From: JAZDLO01 sp043801935
GTDB taxonomy: Bacteria; Actinomycetota; Thermoleophilia; RBG-16-64-13
Reading direction: 5' to 3'
Length of the DNA stretch: 7,890 nucleotides
NCBI GenBank assembly: GCA_043801935.1
Contig: JAZDLO010000155.1
Location: 1-7,890 of the forward strand
Shown: in pieces, positions 1-5,776 of the stretch
How the letters are laid out: every line of letters begins with the position of its first letter
Numbering within the stretch: the stretch's first letter is position 1
Program-made: the position numbers and the translations under genes
Notes under the pieces: model-generated
What the model was told of the DNA's origin: nothing
Databases searched by the model: none
The model's input: the letters and a program-made list of their open reading frames with translations, nothing else

Positions 1-588
1 GGCGGGGGAATCGATGACCGAGAGGAGCGCATCCTTGTCGTGCAGGTGCCCGTGGGACACGATGACCACATGCGTAGCTTCGGAGATGGGAAACAGCTCG
101 GCGGTATGCGCCGGATCGCCGCAGATCAGCTGGTCGGCACCAGGGTAGCGCTCCCGAGTGACCATGTCCTCGCGCGGGTCGAGCACCACTACACGATAGT
201 CCAGCAACTTGGCGCACGGACAGAGACTGCGACCCACATGACCCGCCCCCACGACAAGAAGGGTGCGATCAGGGGCGTGGACTTCAAGGAAGACCAAGGC
301 CTCCCCACCGCACAAGGTGCCCACGGCGCGATCTCCCTCCGCGCGCAGCTCGTACCGCTCAGTGTGAGAGTCCCCGGACGCCAAGGAGGCCAAGGCGTCG
401 GCGATGACCTGCTTCTCGAGAGCCCCACCTCCTATGGTTTCCACGGTCGTACCGTCCCTGAGGACGAGCATCTTAGTCCCGACCCCACGGGGACTGGAGC
501 CCTTCGCCGCGATGATGGTGGCTACGACGAAAGACACTCCCTGTTCTGTGAGCTCGGCCATCTTCACGTAGAGCTCCTGGGCCCTCAT
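1..588 (-). CDS. xdhC: XdhC/CoxI-family molybdenum cofactor maturation protein (3' end cut by window edge)
   Basis: XdhC-family proteins bind molybdenum cofactor, help sulfurate it and deliver it to xanthine-dehydrogenase-type enzymes in the cytoplasm. I translated 196 residues from the ATG at 588; the frame is open to base 1, so the C-terminus is missing. The N-terminal XdhC_CoxI domain shows GSSPRGVGTKMLV (30-42), IGGGALE (52-58) and LCGG (92-95), whose Cys93 is a conserved family cysteine. The C-terminal Rossmann domain begins with VVGAGHVGR (112-120) and the acidic strand end VVLDPRE (134-140), followed by SHGHLHD (178-184). The ATG overlaps the mocA stop by 4 bp (ATGA) and has a GAGGGAG ribosome site at 594-600. 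Family members usually run about 250-380 residues, so roughly 60 or more are missing. Family assignment is firm; the exact sulfur or selenium role is inferred. Confidence 0.92.
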   Translation of the reverse strand, partial: MRAQELYVKMAELTEQGVSFVVATIIAAKGSSPRGVGTKMLVLRDGTTVETIGGGALEKQVIADALASLASGDSHTERYELRAEGDRAVGTLCGGEALVFLEVHAPDRTLLVVGAGHVGRSLCPCAKLLDYRVVVLDPREDMVTRERYPGADQLICGDPAHTAELFPISEATHVVIVSHGHLHDKDALLSVIDSPA

Positions 589-1238
589 CGCTTCTCCCTC
601 GTTCGTTCGACCGGCCGGCCCTCTATCTGGAGAGCCGTCTCATAATCTTTGCTGGTATCGATATCCAAATCCAACCGCGGGTCGTCCACCGGCACCAGGC
701 AGAGCTGTCCGAGATGGCGCCGGGCTATCTCGCGGCCCCCCACATCGCCCCGCTGCTCGAGGATCTCTGGGAACAGCGCCGCGCTCATGAGCACCGGATG
801 GGCAGGTCGGTCCCCTACCACAGGCCTGACCACCCCTTTGCGTGTCTCGGCGAACCGGTGGATGAGTTGGTCCACCAGAGCCGAAGTGACGAACGGCTGG
901 TCCCCGAGCAGGAAGACTGCCGCATCGCAACCGGGGTGGACCGCCCGGAGCCCAGCCTGCAGAGAGGTGCTCATCCCCCGAGCATAGTCCGGATTGACCA
1001 CCACGGTCACTGGTCGACCATCCAGCGCCTCGTTCACCATCCCTGCATCATGCCCCAACACCACGATCGTCTCCACAGCCCGCGAGCCCAAGGCTGCGTC
1101 CACTACCCACTGCACCACTGACCGCCCCCCCAAGGGAAGCAGGACTTTCTGCCCGCCCATTCGGGTGGCGCGACCGGCCGCCAACACCACGGCGGAGACC
1201 GATACCGCCCCCGACTCTCTTTCGGCTCTCCCGGCCAC
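585..1238 (-). CDS. mocA: MocA-type molybdenum cofactor cytidylyltransferase
   Basis: This 217-residue MobA/MocA-like nucleotidyltransferase would join CTP to Mo-molybdopterin to give the cytosine dinucleotide cofactor used by bacterial xanthine-dehydrogenase-family enzymes. Visible motifs are the nucleotide-binding LAAGRATRMGGQK (19-31), LLGDQP (110-115) with its metal-binding Asp, AHPVL (146-150), RGDVGGRE (163-170) and DIDTSKDY (192-199). The length fits the family (about 190-210) with an extension of around 13 residues before VSAVVLAAG. The start is GTG at 1238. The ATG at 1248-1246, which overlaps the yqeC stop, is in another frame, and no other in-frame start occurs before the nucleotide-binding loop. 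The upstream gap is 6 bp, filled by a hairpin, and the stop overlaps the next ATG by 4 bp. CTP rather than GTP use is inferred from the XdhC/YqeC context. Confidence 0.9.
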   Translation of the reverse strand: MAGRAERESGAVSVSAVVLAAGRATRMGGQKVLLPLGGRSVVQWVVDAALGSRAVETIVVLGHDAGMVNEALDGRPVTVVVNPDYARGMSTSLQAGLRAVHPGCDAAVFLLGDQPFVTSALVDQLIHRFAETRKGVVRPVVGDRPAHPVLMSAALFPEILEQRGDVGGREIARRHLGQLCLVPVDDPRLDLDIDTSKDYETALQIEGRPVERTREKR

Positions 1239-1259
1239 GGTCGGTCATTCCCCCGACCG
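1238..1259 (-). promoter_or_regulatory. Perfect 7-bp inverted repeat at the yqeC-mocA junction, candidate translational-coupling hairpin
   Basis: On the mRNA (minus strand) the arms are CGGUCGG (1259-1253) and CCGACCG (1244-1238), fully complementary, around the 8-nt loop GGGAAUGA (1252-1245). The loop holds the yqeC stop codon UGA, an out-of-frame AUG and part of the purine-rich run that is the only plausible ribosome site for mocA. The first base of the mocA GTG closes the stem. If the stem forms, it would hide the mocA start until a ribosome terminating at yqeC opens it. The inverted repeat is seen directly; the regulatory role is inferred. There is no U-tract, so it is not an intrinsic terminator. 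Confidence 0.5.
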
Positions 1260-2063
1260 GCGGACGCGCAAGAAAAGCCCTTTCCGCAGACTGGCCACGA
1301 CGACGGAATCCGGGCCCCGATCCCGGGTCCGGCACGCGCTCTCACCACCGGGAATCGCCAGCACCTCTCCGGCCAGGTGCGAGCCTGCGACGCGCTCGTC
1401 CGGCCCATCGGCCTTGTTCAATACCGTGACGACCCGCGCTCCCGGCCAGCGCTGCCTGAGCACCCTCCCCTGCTCGCGCAGACAACCCGCGAACAGGCGA
1501 GCTGTGATCACCGAGCCGAGCGGCACGTCTAGCGCCGCTGCGACCAAGCCGGCGCGGTGCACGTACTCTTCGGTGAGCGAGGCGCCGAGTGCGTCCAGCC
1601 CCGCCACCTGCACGACGATGGTCGTCGCGGCCGGCACCTGAGGCTCGTGTGGTCCGAAGGCCTTCAGGGGCCGTCCCCGGCTACCGTCGGCCTCGACGAT
1701 CAGGTAGTCCGGCGGAGCGTCCGCCCACAGCTCATCGACCCAGCCGACGGGCAGCCCGACCACCTTACCCTCGTCGCCGGGCGCAGACGCGGCGCCCGCC
1801 GATCCTCCCTCGGCCAAGGCCTTCTTCAGCCCTGCCAGCAACTCCGGTAGGTTCGCGGCCATGACCACAGGACCGGTCTGCGCCAACTCGCGCAGATACA
1901 TGGCCGTCGTCGTGGTCGCGACCACCCGGCTGCCGGCCGCCGCGAGCTCTTGGGCGAGGAGGCGCAGCGCGGTGGTCTTGCCACCTCCGCCCACCACCGC
2001 CACCAGCTCCCGATGCCCCAGATCGAGGGCACCGGCGAGTGTTTGGTGCGCGGTGGCCTGCAC
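1245..2063 (-). CDS. yqeC: YqeC-family selenium-dependent molybdenum hydroxylase accessory protein
   Basis: YqeC proteins are P-loop NTPase-like factors found with selenium-dependent molybdenum hydroxylases; their exact reaction is not established. The 272-residue product carries a P-loop VVGGGGKTT (23-31), a TTTT stretch (50-53), the family signature EADGSRGRPLKA (124-135) followed by HEP (139-141), GLDALG (155-160), VHR (168-170) and an NKAD motif (216-219) resembling the guanine-specificity motif of GTPases. Length is in the usual range. The start is GTG at 2063, 17 bp after the stop of the Mo-subunit gene. I see no good Shine-Dalgarno site in front of it, so translation is probably coupled to the preceding gene. 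The TGA stop at 1247-1245 lies in the same frame as mocA, two sense codons before its GTG. The family call is strong; its role in selenium handling rests on genomic association. Confidence 0.9.
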   Translation of the reverse strand: MQATAHQTLAGALDLGHRELVAVVGGGGKTTALRLLAQELAAAGSRVVATTTTAMYLRELAQTGPVVMAANLPELLAGLKKALAEGGSAGAASAPGDEGKVVGLPVGWVDELWADAPPDYLIVEADGSRGRPLKAFGPHEPQVPAATTIVVQVAGLDALGASLTEEYVHRAGLVAAALDVPLGSVITARLFAGCLREQGRVLRQRWPGARVVTVLNKADGPDERVAGSHLAGEVLAIPGGESACRTRDRGPDSVVVASLRKGLFLRVRRSGE

Positions 2064-2080
2064 GCGATTACTGCACGAGA

Positions 2081-4360
2081 CTACTTCGATCTCTTCGCTT
2101 CCAGTGCCTCGAGTATCTTGTCCGGAGTGATGGGCAGTTCGTGGAACCGGACACCAATCGCGTCATAGATGGCGTTGGCGATCGCCGGCGCGGTCGGGAC
2201 CAGACCCGGTTCCCCGATGCCTTTGGCTCCGTAGGGGCCGTTCGTTCCCAAGCTCTCGACGCCGATCGCCACGACCTCAGGCATGTCTCCTATGTTGGCG
2301 ATCTTGTAATCGAGGAAGCTGTCGTTGAGGATGGTTCCGTTATCGCAGACAAACTGCTCCGTCAGAGCGTAGCCGATACCTTGGGCGACGCTGCCCTCGA
2401 TCTGTCCTTCGACCATCGACTGGTTGATCGTTGTGCCCGTCTCGTGAGCAGCCACCACCTTCAGTACTTTCACCTTGCCGGTCTCCGGGTCCACCTCTAC
2501 TTCGGCCGCTTGGGTACCGAACGAGAAGCAGGGGATGTTCTTGATAAAAGCAGTGGGGATCGTGTAACCCTCGGGGAGCTTGTCGACGAACTTCCCTGTA
2601 CCTGAGATGGGAGAGCCGTGCGCGTTCACCGCATGCTCGACGATTTCCGCGAGGTCGTGCTTCTCTTCTGAGTCCTTGACCCAGACCTTGCCTCCCTCGA
2701 CCACTATGTCCTTCGCGTCGGTTTCCAGCATCTCGGCTGCGGCTTCGCCCACTGCGTTCCTCGCATCTCGGGCCGCGGCGAGAACGGCATTACCGTTCAT
2801 ATAGGTGGCCCGGCTCCCCCAGGAGCCCAGATCGTACGGGGTGAGGTCGGTGTCGTGCGACATCACGTTGATGTCGCCTAGATTAACGCCCAGCTCTTCG
2901 GCCACGATCATAGCCATAGCCGTGTGCGCTCCCTGGCCCATGTCGAGGGCGGACGTGATCAGGGTCACCGTTCCCTCGTCGGAGAGCTTCACGAAGGCCT
3001 CCGCCGAGTTGTAGCCGTAGAAACGTCCCCCTCCCCCGGTGTGGACCATGTTGGCCATGCCCACTCCGCGAAGGATGTTCGCCTCTTTCTTGCCTCTCTT
3101 CTTGTCCCACTCGATGCCTTCCGCCGCGGCCACGATGCACTCGGTCATGGCGCACCCGCACACTTCGGCACCGCACGCCGTCTCCACGCCGGCCTGGTTG
3201 GAGTTCTTGAGACGGAGCTCCAGAGCGTCCATTCCCATCGTCTCGGCCAATTCGTCAAGTTGCGTCTCGGTGGCGAAGGACACCTGAGGGTTGCCGAAAC
3301 CACGGAACGCGGTCCCCATCTCCTTGTTGGTGTACACCAGTTGACCATCAAAGCGCATGTTGGGCACGTTGTAGAGGGTGCCGAACATCATGCTGGCGAA
3401 GTTGATGGTGGCGGGACCCTTGTCGTGGTACGCGCCCGCGTCCGCGGTGACCTTGAGTTCTCGAGCCAGGATGCGGCCGTCCTTGGTAGCCCCGGTCTTC
3501 AAGTACATCGTGTAGGGATAGCGGGTCTTCGCCGTGGTGAACTCCTCGCTACGAGTGTTCACGATGCGCACCGGGCGACCGCACATCTTGGAGAGAACTG
3601 CGGCGATGGGCAGCTTCATGTCCATGACCAGCTTGGAGCCGAAGCCGCCACCCATGTAGGAGCCGACGACGCGCACGTTGCGTTTGGGGACGCCCAGGAT
3701 CCGGGCCACCTCCTGCCTCTGCGTGTGAGGCGCCTGAGTGTTGGTCCAGATGGTCAGCCGGTCCTTCGCGTCCCACTTGGCGATACAGTTAGATACCTCA
3801 AAGCACGTATGCGCCACCTGGTTGGTGACATACGTGCCTTCGACCACGAAATCACACTCGGCAAAGGCCTTGTCCGGGTCGCCGAACAGGCGCTCAACGC
3901 TCCAGGTGGCGTTGCTTTCCTTGTCCTCGTGCACCAGGGGTGCCCCGGGCCGCATCGCCTCCTGCAGGGTGAAGACCGCTGGAAGAGGCTCGTAGTCCAC
4001 CTTGATGAGCGACAGTGCCTCCTCCGCCGTATCCTCATCGATGGCCGCCACGGCAGCCACCTCGTCACCCACATAGCGGACCTTGGTACGACACAGGATG
4101 TTCTTGTCGGCCAGCCATTGATAGAAGCTGAAGAGATTCTCGGGAACATCCGCGGCCGTGATCACCGCCCGCACACCCTTGAGCTCCTTCGCGGCCGAGG
4201 TGTCGATGGACTTGATCAGGGCGTGAGGATGTGGACTCCGCAGGATCTTGCCGATCAGCAAGCCTGGCATCTTGAGATCGACCGTGTACTGAGCCTCACC
4301 CGTCACCTTGGGAACCGCGTCGATGCGCGGAAGTCCTTTTCCGATCACGCACGTGTTCAT
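2081..4360 (-). CDS. Xanthine-dehydrogenase-family molybdopterin-binding (large) subunit
   Basis: This is the catalytic subunit (759 residues, standard for three-subunit enzymes) that hydroxylates a substrate carbon with water at a Mo-cytosine-dinucleotide centre. The N-terminal domain opens with KGLPRIDAVPKVTGEAQYT (8-26). Cofactor-binding motifs follow: GGGFGSK (237-243), AFRGFGNPQ (351-359), DMGQGAHT (473-480), GSWGSRATYMNGNAV (512-526) and QIEGSVAQGIGYAL (653-666). GAKGIGEPG (711-719) contains the catalytic glutamate Glu717. By eye, Glu272 and Arg353 fall where bovine xanthine dehydrogenase has Glu802 and Arg880, which fits a heteroaromatic substrate but does not prove it. There is no AYRCSFR loop, so it is not CO dehydrogenase. 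The ATG at 4360 overlaps the [2Fe-2S] gene stop by 4 bp and has an AAGGGGA site. The frame stays open upstream to 4705, but that part only shadows the [2Fe-2S] gene. Residues 396-408 hold four cysteines. Confidence 0.95.
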   Translation of the reverse strand: MNTCVIGKGLPRIDAVPKVTGEAQYTVDLKMPGLLIGKILRSPHPHALIKSIDTSAAKELKGVRAVITAADVPENLFSFYQWLADKNILCRTKVRYVGDEVAAVAAIDEDTAEEALSLIKVDYEPLPAVFTLQEAMRPGAPLVHEDKESNATWSVERLFGDPDKAFAECDFVVEGTYVTNQVAHTCFEVSNCIAKWDAKDRLTIWTNTQAPHTQRQEVARILGVPKRNVRVVGSYMGGGFGSKLVMDMKLPIAAVLSKMCGRPVRIVNTRSEEFTTAKTRYPYTMYLKTGATKDGRILARELKVTADAGAYHDKGPATINFASMMFGTLYNVPNMRFDGQLVYTNKEMGTAFRGFGNPQVSFATETQLDELAETMGMDALELRLKNSNQAGVETACGAEVCGCAMTECIVAAAEGIEWDKKRGKKEANILRGVGMANMVHTGGGGRFYGYNSAEAFVKLSDEGTVTLITSALDMGQGAHTAMAMIVAEELGVNLGDINVMSHDTDLTPYDLGSWGSRATYMNGNAVLAAARDARNAVGEAAAEMLETDAKDIVVEGGKVWVKDSEEKHDLAEIVEHAVNAHGSPISGTGKFVDKLPEGYTIPTAFIKNIPCFSFGTQAAEVEVDPETGKVKVLKVVAAHETGTTINQSMVEGQIEGSVAQGIGYALTEQFVCDNGTILNDSFLDYKIANIGDMPEVVAIGVESLGTNGPYGAKGIGEPGLVPTAPAIANAIYDAIGVRFHELPITPDKILEALEAKRSK

Positions 4361-4839
4361 GTGGACTCCCCTTCCCCGAGCAGGCAACTCGCCGCTTCGA
4401 CGGCGTCGATGATCTTCACGTAGCCCGTGCACCGGCAGAGGTTGCCCTTCAGCCCATGAAGGATGTCCTCTCGGGTCGGATCGGGCTTGCGATCCAGCAG
4501 TGCCTTGGTCGACATGACCATGCCCGGCGTGCAAAAGCCGCACTGGATGGCGCCCTGTTCGACGAACGCCTCCTGGACCGGATGGAGCACGCCGCCCCGG
4601 GCTAAGCCCTCGATGGTCACCACTTCCTGCCCGTCGGCCTCGTGTGCCAGAACCAGGCAAGAGTTGACCGGTTCGTTGTCCAGCAATACCGTGCAGGCGC
4701 CGCATGCGCCCGCGTCGCAGCCGTTCTTCGTCCCGGTCAGGCCGATATCTTCCCGGATGACTTGAAGGAGGGTGCGGCGCACATCGACGAAGAGATGATA
4801 CTCGTCACCGTTGACCGTTATATGCAACTCTCTCTTCAC
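4357..4839 (-). CDS. [2Fe-2S] small subunit of molybdenum hydroxylase
   Basis: This 160-residue subunit carries electrons from the Mo centre to the FAD subunit. The plant-ferredoxin-type cluster motif has Cys41, Cys46 and Cys49 in GCDAGACGACT (40-50) plus Cys61. The C-terminal helical domain binds the second cluster through CGFCTPG (100-106; Cys100, Cys103) and LCRCTGY (134-140; Cys135, Cys137). All eight cluster cysteines are present and the length is typical. The start is GTG at 4839, overlapping the FAD-subunit stop (GTGA) and preceded at 6-nt spacing by a perfect AAGGAGG. Its stop overlaps the ATG of the Mo subunit by 4 bp. Gene order FAD, Fe-S, Mo is a common arrangement for three-subunit hydroxylases. 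Any of the family's substrates is possible from this subunit alone. Confidence 0.95.
   Translation of the reverse strand: MKRELHITVNGDEYHLFVDVRRTLLQVIREDIGLTGTKNGCDAGACGACTVLLDNEPVNSCLVLAHEADGQEVVTIEGLARGGVLHPVQEAFVEQGAIQCGFCTPGMVMSTKALLDRKPDPTREDILHGLKGNLCRCTGYVKIIDAVEAASCLLGEGEST
4367..4373 (-). promoter_or_regulatory. Ribosome binding site of the Mo-subunit gene
   Basis: AAGGGGA reads on the minus strand 6 nt before the ATG at 4360. It supports this start over the 115 codons of open frame further upstream, which lie inside the [2Fe-2S] gene in another frame and have no family resemblance. Confidence 0.75.
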
Positions 4840-5729
4840 CCTCGTCCTCCTTCTTCGATCCAGGAGTGAGCTGCCCGAAGCGCTCTGCGAGACAGTACCT
4901 CCACCAAGGTCGTGCGGTACTCGGCGGAAGCGCGCAGGTCGGTGATGGGCCGAGCTTCGTGGGCGGCCTTGCGGCTCACCTCCACTATCAGGTTCTGTTC
5001 GAGCTTCTGTCCAGTCAGCATCCGCTCTGCCTCACGCGCGCGGATAGGGGTGGGGGCCACCGCCCCCAGCACCAGCCGGGCGTCCTTCACCAGAGCCGCG
5101 CCAGGCGCGGGGCCGGGTGCGAAGACCGCCAGTAGCGCTACGCCCACAGTCGCGATATCCATGGCCGAACGGTAGGCCTTCTTGTAGGTGCCGAAGCTCC
5201 CCGCGGGGGCCGGCGGCACGGTGATGGCCTTGAGCAGCTCACCCGGCTTGAGCACCGTCTGGCCCGGGCCCGCGAAGAAGTCCTCCAGCAACACCGTGTG
5301 CTCGGCGCGCCCATCGCTGATAGTCGCCTCCGCTCCGTACGCGATGAGCACGGGAGCCATGTCGGCGGAAGGAGCGGCATTGCACAGGTTGCCTCCTACC
5401 GTAGCCCGGCTGCGCACCTGCACGGACCCGATCCAGGAGGCCGCTTCAGCGATGGCCGGGAAGCTCCTCATCACCTCGGGTGAGTTCTCCACCATCCCCA
5501 GGGGAGTGGCGGCGCCTAAGGCCAGGCTCCCGTCGCTCTCCAGCCGGATAAACGACAAGCCGGGTACGTCCCTGAGGCTCACCAGCGCCTTCGGCTGCAG
5601 TCTTCCCTGCTTCATCTGCACCAGCAGGTCGGTGCCGCCGGCCAGAGCCTTGACCGTGCCGTCGGCGTCGGCCAGGGCGGCGCAGGCTTCCTCCACCGAG
5701 GCCGGCCGTATGTAGTCAAACGTCTTCAT
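4836..5729 (-). CDS. FAD-binding medium subunit of molybdenum hydroxylase
   Basis: This 297-residue subunit takes electrons from the [2Fe-2S] clusters to FAD and on to an outside acceptor. It has the paired FAD motifs of the CoxM/XdhB family: ALAGGTDLLVQMK (28-40) and ATVGGNLCNAAPSADMAPVL (109-128). The family motif SAMDIATVGVA (188-198) and the C-terminal CO-dehydrogenase flavoprotein domain, with LGAVAPTPIRAREAE (221-235), follow. A short Ala/Pro/Gly-rich stretch (202-213) looks like a loop. Only Cys16 and Cys116 are present, so the extra [4Fe-4S] insertion of 4-hydroxybenzoyl-CoA reductase is absent. The ATG at 5729 follows an AGAGG about 10 nt upstream. The 47-bp gap before it is the largest in the window and shows no promoter or terminator that I can defend. 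Confidence 0.95.
   Translation of the reverse strand: MKTFDYIRPASVEEACAALADADGTVKALAGGTDLLVQMKQGRLQPKALVSLRDVPGLSFIRLESDGSLALGAATPLGMVENSPEVMRSFPAIAEAASWIGSVQVRSRATVGGNLCNAAPSADMAPVLIAYGAEATISDGRAEHTVLLEDFFAGPGQTVLKPGELLKAITVPPAPAGSFGTYKKAYRSAMDIATVGVALLAVFAPGPAPGAALVKDARLVLGAVAPTPIRAREAERMLTGQKLEQNLIVEVSRKAAHEARPITDLRASAEYRTTLVEVLSRRALRAAHSWIEEGGRG
4846..4852 (-). promoter_or_regulatory. Ribosome binding site of the [2Fe-2S] subunit gene
   Basis: A perfect AAGGAGG on the minus strand sits 6 nt before the GTG at 4839 and settles that non-ATG start. It lies inside the last codons of the FAD-subunit gene, so the two genes are translationally coupled. Confidence 0.85.
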
Positions 5730-5776
5730 GGACCACGATCCTCTTTCCCGTCAGTCGCTTCGAGCCGGAAGGCCGG

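Noticed and set aside
609..622. GGCCGGCC palindrome near the mocA 3' end
   Set aside because: A short GC palindrome inside coding sequence, expected by chance at this base composition.
40..645. Plus-strand open frame of 201 codons at the left edge
   Set aside because: It is antisense to the XdhC gene, which has conserved motifs, an overlapping start and a ribosome site. The plus-strand product shows no family features.
1246..1248. ATG overlapping the yqeC stop as the mocA start
   Set aside because: It opens a frame without nucleotidyltransferase motifs. The mocA motifs are in the frame of the GTG at 1238; using the ATG would require a frameshift.
2081..4360. Aerobic CO dehydrogenase large subunit
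   Set aside because: The AYRCSFR active-site loop is absent; the corresponding place reads AFRGFGNPQ, and the maturation genes are of the YqeC/MocA/XdhC kind.
2924..4423. Plus-strand open frame of 499 codons opposite the Mo-subunit gene
   Set aside because: It lies antisense to a gene with clear, complete family motifs. Its translation is rich in His, Arg, Gly and Leu with no recognisable domain, as expected for a mirror frame in GC-rich DNA.
4361..4705. N-terminal extension of the Mo subunit up to a start at 4705
   Set aside because: The 115 extra residues are Arg/Gly-rich and out of frame with the [2Fe-2S] gene that occupies this DNA. The ATG at 4360 has a good ribosome site and begins the conserved N-terminus.
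4836..5729. 4-hydroxybenzoyl-CoA reductase as identity of the hydroxylase
   Set aside because: UbiD nearby made this attractive, but the FAD subunit lacks the cysteine-rich insertion that binds the extra [4Fe-4S] cluster in that enzyme.
5730..5776. Terminator or promoter in the largest gap
   Set aside because: Only a 4-bp CCGG/CCGG stem (5765-5776) with no T-run, and no -35/-10 pair I can defend.
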